NCBI GenBank assembly: GCA_025998955.1
Contig: AP024676.1
Location: forward strand, 1,736,001-1,800,000
DNA length: 64,000 nucleotides
Reading direction: 5' to 3'
DNA from: Candidatus Roseilinea sp.
GTDB taxonomy: Bacteria; Chloroflexota; Anaerolineae; J036; Brachytrichaceae
Shown here: positions 18,819-28,838 of the stretch, in pieces
Layout of the letters: each line of letters starts with the position of its first letter
How positions within the stretch are numbered: position 1 is the stretch's first letter
Position numbers and translations under genes: made by a program
The notes under the pieces: generated by a model
What the model was told of the DNA's origin: nothing
Databases searched by the model: none
The model's input: only the letters and a program-made list of their open reading frames with translations

Positions 18819-18851
18819 AGCGCCCAACGCGCTCGGAGCGCGTTAGGCGCT
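18819..18851. repeat. palindromic repeat AACGCGCTC-GGAGCGCGTT, copy 1
   Basis: AGCGCCCAACGCGCTC and its near complement around a GG centre, between the NACHT-FGE and nucleotidyltransferase genes. Relatives are at 19583-19618 and 62183-62223. Confidence 0.65.
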
Positions 18852-18888
18852 TGATGCGCTCTTTGGCGCTGGAATTATCGCTTCGACA

Positions 18889-18902
18889 TACAATCGGCGC
18901 AC
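18889..18902 (+). promoter_or_regulatory. leaderless-type promoter of the nucleotidyltransferase
   Basis: TACAAT at 18889-18894, 8 nt before the ATG at 18903; no ribosome site between. Confidence 0.5.
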
Positions 18903-19592
18903 ATGACGCAGCCGGCAGAGATCACGAGCACGCGCACAATCGGGCAAATCGTGCGCAATGCGGCGATCTTCAAGTTCCGCTCAACCCTTGCGATGGACGC
19001 AGACGATCTGGCCACCACCGTAGCCGAATTCTTCTCGCTGCTCGAGACGCGCAACGTGGACTATGTACTCGTGGGTGGAATCGCGCTGCTCCGGTATGTG
19101 GAAGGACGCAACACCGAAGACCTCGACCTGATCGTCGCAGTGAACGATCTGGCCAAACTGCCCGAGGTGCGCATCGGTGAGCGCAGCGAGTACTTCGTAC
19201 GGGGAACCTTCGGCAGCCTGCAGATTGACTTCCTGCTCACGCGCAACAAGCTGTTCGACCACGTGCGCCGGAAGCACGCGACGGTCTGGCGCTTCACCGA
19301 GCAGGCCGTGCCGTGCGCGACGGTCGAGGGCTTGCTGCTGCTCAAGCTCTATGCGCTGCCATCGCTATACCGGCAGGGCGACTTCACGCGCGTCAACTTG
19401 TATGAGGCCGACATCGCTGCGCTGATGCAGGCCTACCGGCCCGACATGCAGCCGCTGTTCGGCACGCTCGCGAAGTACTTGAGCGACTCGGACCTGCAAG
19501 AGGTGCGCAGCATCATCTCCGACATCCAAACGCGCATCGCGCGCTTCGAGCGCGGCGTTGGCGGGCAGAAAAGTGATTCGTCCAGCACTTAA
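18903..19592 (+). CDS. minimal nucleotidyltransferase (MenT/AbiEii-like fold)
   Basis: 229 residues. The motif VLVGGIALLRYVEGRNTEDLDLIV fits the Pol-beta-type nucleotidyltransferase signature: GG followed about 14 residues later by the metal-binding D-L-D pair. A third acidic strand is LQIDFLLTR. Such stand-alone proteins include toxins that modify tRNA or proteins, and orphan enzymes. No antitoxin is seen next to it. It sits in the accessory stretch with the NACHT-FGE gene and has its own promoter. The start at 18903 is chosen for the promoter; an ATG at 18993 is an alternative. Confidence 0.75.
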   Translation: MTQPAEITSTRTIGQIVRNAAIFKFRSTLAMDADDLATTVAEFFSLLETRNVDYVLVGGIALLRYVEGRNTEDLDLIVAVNDLAKLPEVRIGERSEYFVRGTFGSLQIDFLLTRNKLFDHVRRKHATVWRFTEQAVPCATVEGLLLLKLYALPSLYRQGDFTRVNLYEADIAALMQAYRPDMQPLFGTLAKYLSDSDLQEVRSIISDIQTRIARFERGVGGQKSDSSST

Positions 19593-19618
19593 CGCGCTTT
19601 GAGTGCGTTAGGCGCTTG
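19583..19618. repeat. palindromic repeat TAACGCGCTTTGAGTGCGTTA, copy 2
   Basis: Second copy of the AACGCGCTC family, overlapping the nucleotidyltransferase stop codon and ending GGCGCTT as copy 1 does. Confidence 0.6.
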
Positions 19619-19625
19619 TTCGGCC

Positions 19626-19639
19626 TACAATTTGCGCAC
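19626..19639 (+). promoter_or_regulatory. leaderless-type promoter of the MazG-like gene
   Basis: TACAAT at 19626-19631 is 8 nt before the ATG at 19640, nearly the same layout as at 18889. Confidence 0.5.
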
Positions 19640-19969
19640 ATGAACCTCTCCGACTACCAGCGCCTCTCGCGCCGCACGGCGCACTACCCGCCCATCGGCC
19701 ACCCGGTGATCTACCCGGCGCTCGGCCTGACCAACGAGGCCGGCGAGGTGGCCGGCAAGATCAAGAAGATCTTTCGCGACAAAGCCGGCGCCATCGGCGA
19801 GGCCGACCGCGAGGCACTCAAGGCCGAGCTGGGCGATGTGCTGTGGTATCTGGCCCAGGTGTGCACCGAACTCGACCTGTCGCTGGAGGACGTGGCGCAG
19901 CACAACCTGGACAAGCTCGCCTCGCGGCAAGCGCGCGGCGTCATCGGCGGAGCAGGCGACGAACGATGA
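19640..19969 (+). CDS. MazG-like nucleoside triphosphate pyrophosphohydrolase
   Basis: 109 residues of the all-alpha NTP-PPase superfamily. The metal-binding pattern is GLTNEAGEVAGKIKK (E-x2-E type) and ELGDVLWYLAQV (E-x2-D). The expected reaction is hydrolysis of a (d)NTP to the monophosphate plus PPi, as in house-cleaning or as an accessory to defence. The stop overlaps the next start (ATGA at 19966-19969), so the two are probably translationally coupled. Confidence 0.85.
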   Translation: MNLSDYQRLSRRTAHYPPIGHPVIYPALGLTNEAGEVAGKIKKIFRDKAGAIGEADREALKAELGDVLWYLAQVCTELDLSLEDVAQHNLDKLASRQARGVIGGAGDER

Positions 19970-21903
19970 GCCTGACCATCGCCGCCATCGGCGATCACCC
20001 GGCGATCCAGCTCGCTGCGCACGAGCTGCAGAGCACGCTGGCGCCGGCGACCGGCCTGCCGGCGAGTGTGGAACAGCGCGCCGCCTACGACCCCAGCGCC
20101 GACGCGCTGTGGGTCGGCCTGGCCGACGCCTTCCCCGCCCCCGCCCTGCCCGCGGTGTGCGACCCGCGCTTCGACGATGCCATCGGCATTCACACCGAGG
20201 GCGCGCGCGGCGTGATCACCGGCGTCAACCCGCGCAGCGCCCTCATCGCCGCGTATCGCTATTTACACGAGCTGGGTTGCCGCTGGGTGCGCCCGGGCCG
20301 GGACGGCGCCTACATCCCGCACATCGAGATCGCGGGCACGGCCGTCCACATCGTCGAGGCGCCGTCGTATCGCCACCGCGGCATCTGCATCGAGGGCGCA
20401 GTGAGCTACGAGCACGTGCGCGACGTCGTGGACTGGCTGCCCAAGGTCGGCATGAACAGCTATTTCATCCAGTTTCGCGAAGGCTTCACCTTCTTCGACC
20501 GCTGGTATTCGCACGCGGGCAACCCGCTCAAGGCAAGCCAGCCACAGGAGGAAGCCTTCATGGTGGAAGGCGCGCAGGCGCTGGTGCAACGGCTGGCCGG
20601 CGAGATCAAGCAGCGCGACCTGCTTTTTCATGCGGTCGGGCACGGCTGGACGTGCGAGCCGTTCGGCATGCGCGGGCTGGGTTGGGAGTATCCGCCCGAG
20701 CCGGCGCCGCCCGAGGCGATCCCCTTTCTCGCTCTCGTCAACGGCAAGCGCGAGGTATGGCAGGGCATCCCACTCAACACCAACCTGTGCTACTCGAACC
20801 CAGACGTGCGCCGCATCGTGACCGAGGCCGTCGCCGATTACGCCGAGCAGCATCCGGAAGTGGACCTGCTGCACTTCTGGCTGGCCGATGGGGCCAACAA
20901 CCACTGCGAGTGCGACGCATGCCAGCAGCTGCGCCCGGCCGACTTCTACGTGATGATGCTCAACGAGATAGATCGGCTGCTCAGTGCGCGGGGACTCGAT
21001 ACGCGCATCGTCTTCCTGATCTACGTGGATTTGCTGTGGCCGCCGGAGCGCGAACGCATCGCCAACCCCGACCGGTTCATCCTGATGTTCGCGCCGATCA
21101 CGCGCAGCTTCAGCCGGCCATTCTCGGCAACGGAGGCGCCGGCCGCGTTGCCGCCCTACGCGCGCAACCGGCTGACCTTCCCGCGCAGCGCCGACGAGAA
21201 CGTCGCCTTCCTGCGCGCCTGGCAAAAGCAATACGCGTCACCGCTGGATGGCTTCGACTTCGACTACCACCTGATGTGGAGCCACCTGCACGACCCCGGC
21301 TACATGCAGATCAGCCGGGTGTTGCACGCCGACCTGCAGCGCCTGCGCGACCTCGGCCTCGACGGCTTCAACAGTTGCCAGACGCAGCGCGCCTGCTTTC
21401 CCACCGGCCTGCCCATGACGCTGATGGGCTGGACGCTGTGGAACTGTGAGCGCGACTTCGACGCGATGACGCGCGACTACTTCGCCGCAGCGTTCGGCCC
21501 CGACGGTGAAGCCTGCCGCGCCTACCTGGAGCAGCTTAGCGAACTATTTGACCCGGCCTGCCTGCGCGGGGAGAAGCCGGGGGGAGACGCCGCGGCCGCC
21601 GAGCGGCTCAGCCGCGTGCCGGCAGTGGTCGCAGCCTTCCGCCCCGTGCTCGAACGCAACTCGGATCACCTCGACCCTTGCCGAGCAGCGTCGTGGGCCT
21701 ACCTGAGCCAACATGCCGAGATCGCCATCGCCCTGGCGAACGCGCTGGAAGCAAGGGCAAGAGGTGAAGCCGGCGAAGCGTCGAAGTGTTGGGAAGCCTT
21801 GAAGCAGATGGTCTGGCAACGGGAGGACGCGCTGCATTCTGTGCTGGACGTATGGCTGTTCACGCGAGTGATGGACCGGCTTTTCAGAGATCACAGCCCA
21901 TGA
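19966..21903 (+). CDS. DUF4838 / GH20-like carbohydrate-active protein
   Basis: 645 residues. The N-terminal ~110 residues form an alpha/beta domain like the non-catalytic N-domain of GH20/GH67 enzymes (IQLAAHELQSTLAPATG ... GVNPRSALIAAYRYLHELGCRWVRPG). A TIM-barrel region then carries SYRHRGICIEGA, MNSYFIQFREGFTF, LLHFWLADGANNHCECDACQ and FDFDYHLMWSHLHDP. This matches DUF4838 proteins, thought to act on glycans; no catalytic pair is assigned here. There is no signal peptide, so a cytosolic site is likely. The MazG overlap may be coincidental. Confidence 0.72.
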   Translation: MSLTIAAIGDHPAIQLAAHELQSTLAPATGLPASVEQRAAYDPSADALWVGLADAFPAPALPAVCDPRFDDAIGIHTEGARGVITGVNPRSALIAAYRYLHELGCRWVRPGRDGAYIPHIEIAGTAVHIVEAPSYRHRGICIEGAVSYEHVRDVVDWLPKVGMNSYFIQFREGFTFFDRWYSHAGNPLKASQPQEEAFMVEGAQALVQRLAGEIKQRDLLFHAVGHGWTCEPFGMRGLGWEYPPEPAPPEAIPFLALVNGKREVWQGIPLNTNLCYSNPDVRRIVTEAVADYAEQHPEVDLLHFWLADGANNHCECDACQQLRPADFYVMMLNEIDRLLSARGLDTRIVFLIYVDLLWPPERERIANPDRFILMFAPITRSFSRPFSATEAPAALPPYARNRLTFPRSADENVAFLRAWQKQYASPLDGFDFDYHLMWSHLHDPGYMQISRVLHADLQRLRDLGLDGFNSCQTQRACFPTGLPMTLMGWTLWNCERDFDAMTRDYFAAAFGPDGEACRAYLEQLSELFDPACLRGEKPGGDAAAAERLSRVPAVVAAFRPVLERNSDHLDPCRAASWAYLSQHAEIAIALANALEARARGEAGEASKCWEALKQMVWQREDALHSVLDVWLFTRVMDRLFRDHSP

Positions 21904-21929
21904 CCGGTTTTTTAGAGCGTCCACCTGCC

Positions 21930-22017
21930 GTCATGCCCGCGAAGCCCCACCTCCGCGAGGGTGACGGGGCATCCAGAGAGTGTGACAGGACTAGGTTCCC
22001 GCTTACGCGGGAATGAC
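21930..22017. repeat. intergenic repeat with TTCCCGC-TTA-CGCGGGAA hairpin
   Basis: GTCATGCCCGCGAAGC ... GACGGGGCATCC pairs loosely, followed by a clean hairpin TTCCCGCTTACGCGGGAA (21996-22013) and TGACG. It resembles widespread REP-like intergenic repeats. There is no coding evidence in 21904-22062. Confidence 0.5.
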
Positions 22018-22033
22018 GATTGGGCGGCTTGAG

Positions 22034-22060
22034 ATTGAAACCTTGGCTTTCAATTGAGCA
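22034..22060. repeat. small palindrome ATTGAAACC-TT-GGCTTTCAA, second copy
   Basis: Relative of the repeat at 4549-4577, here directly 5' of the YjbQ gene. Confidence 0.4.
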
Positions 22061-22062
22061 GT

Positions 22063-22485
22063 ATGAAATCCTATCGCAAAGAGATCTGGATGAACGTGCC
22101 CAAACGGCGCGCCTTCGTCAACATCACGCCGCAGGTCGAGCAGGCGCTACGCGAGAGCGGCATCCGCGAAGGGCTATGCCTGGTGAACAGCATGCACATC
22201 ACCGCCTCGGTGTTCATCAACGACGACGAGAGCGGCCTGCACCACGACTTCGAGCGCTGGCTGGAGGCGCTGGCGCCGGAAGTCCCCGGCCCCTCGCGTT
22301 ACCAGCACAACTTGACCGGCGAGGACAACGCCGACGCGCACCTCAAGCGGCAGATCATGGGCCGCGAAGTGGTGATCGCCGTGACCGAGGGCCGATTGGA
22401 CTTTGGCCCATGGGAGCAGGTCTTCTATGGTGAGTTCGACGGCATGCGCCGCAAGCGTGTGCTGGTCAAGATCATCGGCGAGTAA
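22063..22485 (+). CDS. yjbQ: YjbQ/UPF0047 family protein
   Basis: 140 residues covering the whole family: [15 protein letters not shown], the conserved [20 protein letters not shown], the [25 protein letters not shown] metal site (His residues) and a C-terminal [11 protein letters not shown]. Family members have weak thiamine-phosphate synthase activity in vitro; the physiological role is unsettled. It is a single gene, set off by repeats on both sides. The upstream ATG at 22063 is taken; MNVPKRR (22090) is a possible internal start. Confidence 0.85.
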   Translation: MKSYRKEIWMNVPKRRAFVNITPQVEQALRESGIREGLCLVNSMHITASVFINDDESGLHHDFERWLEALAPEVPGPSRYQHNLTGEDNADAHLKRQIMGREVVIAVTEGRLDFGPWEQVFYGEFDGMRRKRVLVKIIGE

Positions 22486-22539
22486 CCGGCGCGCCGGACA
22501 TCGGCGGCGACGGGTACTTTCGCCCAGCAAGGCAAACTT

Positions 22540-22640
22540 GCGTGGTTGATAGGGTGCGCTTTACCCCACTTGGGGCACAAGTCCGCAGCGCGCCACTGCT
22601 GAGCTGGGCGCGGAACGGCGTCCACGCCCTACCTTGCGGC
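22540..22640. repeat. bipartite dispersed intergenic repeat, copy 2
   Basis: One half runs GTGCGCTTTACCCC ... GGCACAAGTCCGCAGCGCGCC; the other is GGGCGCGGAACGGCGTCC then ACGCC. Both halves recur, in the opposite orientation, at 37765-37865. Nothing codes in 22486-22666. Confidence 0.7.
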
Positions 22641-22666
22641 GTTTTTTCCCGTACGCGAGCCCCTGG

Positions 22667-23803
22667 CTACTGCTGCGGGCACAGCTTGGCTTGGTGCTCC
22701 TGAAAGGTCACCGAGAACTGGTGCGAGCCATCACCGTTGCACGACGCGACGAAGTAGTAGAAGTCGGTCTGCGCCGGCTGCAGCACGGCCTGGATGGACG
22801 ACAGGCCGGGATTGGCAATCGGCCCAGGCGGCAGGCCGGGATTGGTGTAGGTGTTATAGCCGCCCGGATCCACGAACTTCAAATCATCCAGCGTCAGCCC
22901 TTTCTTCCACCACGTGCCTTGGTCGGGTTGGTAACCCAACGCATACTGTGTCGTCGGGTCGGCCTGCAGCGGTTGCCCCACCCGCAGACGGTTGAAGAAC
23001 ACGCTGGCGATGGTCGGCCGCTCCGCGGGGATGACCGCTTCGCGCTCGACGATGGACGCCAGGGTGAGCAGCTCGTGTGGGTTGCGCCCGTCGGCGCGTG
23101 CCTGCTCCAATAGCGGCGCGGCTTTGACGCCGAAGTTGTCCAGCATGCGCAGGATCACGTCTTGCGCGGTGGGGTTCTCCGGCAGGCGGTAGGTGTCCGG
23201 GAAGAGGTAGCCTTCGAGCGTGGCATCGGCCGGCAGCCCGCGCAGGAAGGGATAGTTGTAGGCACGCGCGCGGCTGGTCAGCCGGATGAACTCGTCGGCG
23301 CTCACACCGAGCTGCTGCTCCAGCAACTGGGCGATCTCCTCGCGACGCTTGCCTTCGGGAATGGTCACCTGCACCTCGCGCGCTGCGCTGCGTTGCAGCG
23401 CCAACGCGATCTGCTCGATGTTCATGTTCGGCCGCAGTGTGAACACGCCGGCGTTGATGGTAGCGTCGAGGCCTTTCAACCGCACGTAGAGCCGAAATAG
23501 CTCAGGGTCGTCAATCAAGCCCTGCGCTTGCAGCTTGCGACCGATCTCGGCCACGGACTCGCCGGGCTCGACCACGAACGTCTGCGGCGTGGGGTCGTTG
23601 CTGGCCGGGCGCGTCAGGTCGTTGCTGCGCAGCAGGTCGAGGTAGGTGCCGATCAACCAGCGATCCAGGCCGGTCATCCGCTGGGCATCAGAGACGCCGG
23701 TGCCGCGCACGCGCTGCGTCCAGGTCATGCCGGCGAAGACCAGCGCCGCGAGGGTCACGGCGAACAGCCCGAGTTTGAAAATCGAGAATCGTGCTCTGTT
23801 CAT
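22667..23803 (-). CDS. mltG: endolytic transglycosylase MltG (YceG-like)
   Basis: 378 residues. A short basic N-terminus is followed by one membrane helix (residues ~9-26), then a LysM-like part (TFVVEPGESVAEIGRKLQAQGLI) and the YceG catalytic domain: VTIPEGKRREEIAQLL, LEGYLFPDTYRLP, LLTLASIVEREAV with the catalytic glutamate, SVFFNRLRVGQPLQADPTTQYALG, and YNTYTNPGLPPGPIANPGLSSIQAVLQPA. It cleaves nascent peptidoglycan at the outer face of the membrane and is thought to set glycan chain ends. It lies last in the alaS-baseplateJ-ruvX-mltG series. Confidence 0.95.
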   Translation of the reverse strand: MNRARFSIFKLGLFAVTLAALVFAGMTWTQRVRGTGVSDAQRMTGLDRWLIGTYLDLLRSNDLTRPASNDPTPQTFVVEPGESVAEIGRKLQAQGLIDDPELFRLYVRLKGLDATINAGVFTLRPNMNIEQIALALQRSAAREVQVTIPEGKRREEIAQLLEQQLGVSADEFIRLTSRARAYNYPFLRGLPADATLEGYLFPDTYRLPENPTAQDVILRMLDNFGVKAAPLLEQARADGRNPHELLTLASIVEREAVIPAERPTIASVFFNRLRVGQPLQADPTTQYALGYQPDQGTWWKKGLTLDDLKFVDPGGYNTYTNPGLPPGPIANPGLSSIQAVLQPAQTDFYYFVASCNGDGSHQFSVTFQEHQAKLCPQQ

Positions 23804-23821
23804 GTCTTGTTGTCGGTAAGT

Positions 23822-23837
23822 GGTAACTCACGTTACC
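23822..23837. repeat. sequence like the IS701-type end
   Basis: TAACTCACGTTAC (13 bases) is identical to the outer end of the element at 13706-14840. It lies in the 57-bp gap between ruvX and mltG and could be a solo end or chance. Confidence 0.25.
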
Positions 23838-23860
23838 CACACCCTTACCCAGTGACCACT

Positions 23861-24271
23861 TTACGAACCCCTCCACTCATCCAAGTATCGCTGCAAAATG
23901 ACCGCCGCAGCGATTGCGTCGTCATAATCGGGTTGTCTGCGCCGCCTCGTCTCGGCGAGGATCTGCTTGGCGTCCTGCGTGGTATAGCGCTCGTCCATCC
24001 ACCGGATCGGCACATCGAGCCGCGGGCTCAGCGCTTCGACGAACGCCTGCACCTGCCGGGCCTGCTCGCTGATGTTACCGTCGGCATGCAGCGGTAGGCC
24101 GACCACGACCTCGTCGGCGGCATGCTCGGCGACCAACGCAACGACGCGCGCGATCGCGTCCTCGCGCGTGCGGTCTATCACGCACAGCGGCCGGGCGATC
24201 AACTTCGTCACGTCGCTCACCGCCACGCCGATGCGGCGGTTGCCTATGTCCAGTGCTAAGGTTCGCGCCAT
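23861..24271 (-). CDS. ruvX: RuvX/YqgF family Holliday-junction resolvase-like protein
   Basis: 136 residues. The RNase-H-like fold has ALDIGNRRIGVAVSD with the first aspartate, VVGLPLHADGNISEQARQVQAF, RWMDERYTT and a C-terminal DDAIAAAVILQRYL with the closing acidic residues. The E. coli homologue acts in 16S pre-rRNA 5' processing, and others resolve Holliday junctions; both are possible here. Conserved neighbour of alaS and mltG. Confidence 0.92.
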   Translation of the reverse strand: MARTLALDIGNRRIGVAVSDVTKLIARPLCVIDRTREDAIARVVALVAEHAADEVVVGLPLHADGNISEQARQVQAFVEALSPRLDVPIRWMDERYTTQDAKQILAETRRRRQPDYDDAIAAAVILQRYLDEWRGS

Positions 24272-24298
24272 CGCTTGATAATGATTGCCGACTCCCCC

Positions 24299-24333
24299 CT
24301 CCCGACTTCCATTGCCTAATGGGAAGTCGGGAG
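24299..24333. repeat. 12-bp perfect hairpin CTCCCGACTTCC / GGAAGTCGGGAG
   Basis: Stem arms at 24299-24310 and 24322-24333 around an 11-nt loop, then TGAGAAG. It belongs to the heptad-like family by composition (GTCGGGA units). It lies between the baseplate-J-like gene and ruvX and could slow transcription between them. Confidence 0.55.
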
Positions 24334-24352
24334 TGAGAAGTCAGGCACGAAC

Positions 24353-25858
24353 CTACTCACGCTCCACCTTCGTCTCGATGCGCAGGGTGACGAGCGGCAA
24401 GCGGTTGATGTATTGCATCAGCCAGTCGGGGCCGGCTTCGATGCGCGGGTTGCGTTTGAGTGCGAAGTTCTGCAACAACGCCGCCTGCGCATCGGCGGGC
24501 GTCTTGCCTCGCACCAGCTGCCGGACGGCGTTCTCGTCAATCGCCGCGCCGGCCAGCCCGCGCGCCTCCACGAACAACAGCGTCTCGTTGCCGGTGCCTT
24601 CCTCGGCCACCTCGCCGCGCCACGCTTCGGCGGAGAGCAACTCGAAGCCCTCCGGCGTCTTCGACTTGAGCGCCTCGCGCGCTACCGTCTCCAGGTCGCG
24701 CGGCGACACGGCCAGCCCGGCGACCTGCAGGCGCATGTTCAAGGTCACGCTATCGGCCTGCTCGGTCACGAAGCGGTCGAACGTCTCGTCCTGCCGCTCG
24801 GCGATGAACAGCGTCTCCGGCAGGATGATCAGGCCATCGTTGACGACTTCGCGTTGCTGCTGCATCTTCTCGGCGGCCTCCTGGAGCAGCTCGTCGCGCA
24901 GCGCGATGCGCAACCGCCGGTAGTCCTCCTCGGTCACGGCGGGGAGGATGACGTTGCCGCCGCCGCCCGTCGGCGCGGCGTTGAAGACGGTCACCGCCAG
25001 CGCCGGCACGCCTTCCACCTGGTTGATCTGGCCGGCCGCGACGTTGCCGTTGGGTCCCGCTTCGATCGCCTCGATGGCAACATCGGCCCGGCCGCCGGGC
25101 GGCACTTCTACGTCGGCCAACGTGACGAAGCGCGCCGGCGTGCTCGTCGCCGTCGTGCGCACCACGGTGTTGCGCGGCACGACGAAGGGCGTGGCCAGCA
25201 CGTTGGTGAAGGTGACCCGGCCACGCGCCTTCGAACTCGGGATGCTCTTCTTGCCGGTGGTGTTCGTGCTCATCTGACCCTCGACGATCACGTCAATGCG
25301 CGTCGCCGGAATGGTGCGCGCCTCCAGGTTGACGCGGTCGGCGCGCGTGTCCAGCGTGACCGGCACGATGGTGCGGATGGGCTGGCTGGACGCCGTGAGC
25401 GTGATCTCGGCGCGGGGCAGCAAGGCCAGGACAGCCGCCGCCATGACGACAAAAGCGAGGAGCGTGACCAGGGCACGGCCACCCAGCAGAAACCAGTTGC
25501 GGCGTGGAAAGAAGCGCCGCAGCGAGTTCGGCGCGAACCGGCGCGGCGGCGTCAAGCGGCGGATCGGCTCGACATCCGGGCCGGGCAGCCACTGCCGGTT
25601 GATCGCGTCGTTGACGTTGGCGAAGGCAACCAGGCCCGCCTCGCGCGCAGCCATGCGCTGCTTGAAGTCGCGGTTGACGATGGCAACTTCGACGCCGTGA
25701 TCCCGCGCGGCGCGGCGCACGTGGGCGAAGTTCAGCTCGCGCCAGCGCATGCCTTCGGGCATGACCAGGACGATGCGATCCGCATCGGCCCACTCGATGC
25801 GGTCGCATACGCCGGGGACATCATCGGCGGGATCGAGCGTGACGATGCGTCCGATCAT
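24353..25858 (-). CDS. baseplate J/gp47-like membrane protein
   Basis: 501 residues. The N-terminal ~110 residues form an alpha/beta domain (DRIVLVMPEGMRWRELNFAHVRRAARDHGVEVAIVNRD). A basic stretch and one membrane helix follow (residues ~128-148, ALVTLLAFVVMAAAVLALL), then a beta-rich part with threonine/valine repeats resembling the gp47 baseplate fold (KARGRVTFTNVLATPFVVPRNTVV, VEVPPGGRADVAIEAIEAGPNGNVAAGQI). No other phage-tail genes are near, and it sits in a housekeeping block, so I take it as a Chloroflexota envelope protein and not a prophage or contractile-system part. The function is unknown. Confidence 0.7.
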   Translation of the reverse strand: MIGRIVTLDPADDVPGVCDRIEWADADRIVLVMPEGMRWRELNFAHVRRAARDHGVEVAIVNRDFKQRMAAREAGLVAFANVNDAINRQWLPGPDVEPIRRLTPPRRFAPNSLRRFFPRRNWFLLGGRALVTLLAFVVMAAAVLALLPRAEITLTASSQPIRTIVPVTLDTRADRVNLEARTIPATRIDVIVEGQMSTNTTGKKSIPSSKARGRVTFTNVLATPFVVPRNTVVRTTATSTPARFVTLADVEVPPGGRADVAIEAIEAGPNGNVAAGQINQVEGVPALAVTVFNAAPTGGGGNVILPAVTEEDYRRLRIALRDELLQEAAEKMQQQREVVNDGLIILPETLFIAERQDETFDRFVTEQADSVTLNMRLQVAGLAVSPRDLETVAREALKSKTPEGFELLSAEAWRGEVAEEGTGNETLLFVEARGLAGAAIDENAVRQLVRGKTPADAQAALLQNFALKRNPRIEAGPDWLMQYINRLPLVTLRIETKVERE

Positions 25859-25891
25859 CTTGGCAAGGCTTCGCGCGGCACAGGCAACCGG

Positions 25892-28603
<2,712 letters not shown>

Positions 28604-28619
28604 TGGAGCGAAGATTATA
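28604..28619 (-). promoter_or_regulatory. leaderless-type promoter of alaS
   Basis: Perfect TATAAT on the minus strand at 28614-28619, 10 nt from the ATG (28603). Confidence 0.6.
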
Positions 28620-28838
28620 GTTGGCGTCCGGGACGAAGTAGCAAGTGAATGAGCGCCCGGCGCAGAGCACACTAGGCGCTCATTTCTTCGGGACACAATC
28701 GAAGGTGCGGCTTGTGATACTCTGCGGGCCATTAAGGAGACCGCATCCGAAACTTTGTGTTGACTAATCGTGAGTCGTTGAAGCGTTGAGTCGTCGAGCA
28801 AGCCAAGCGGTTTCGACCTATAACGCTATCCCAACTGT

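Noticed and set aside
24353-25858. Prophage or contractile injection system
   Set aside because: No tail tube, sheath, spike or portal genes; neighbours are alaS, ruvX and mltG.
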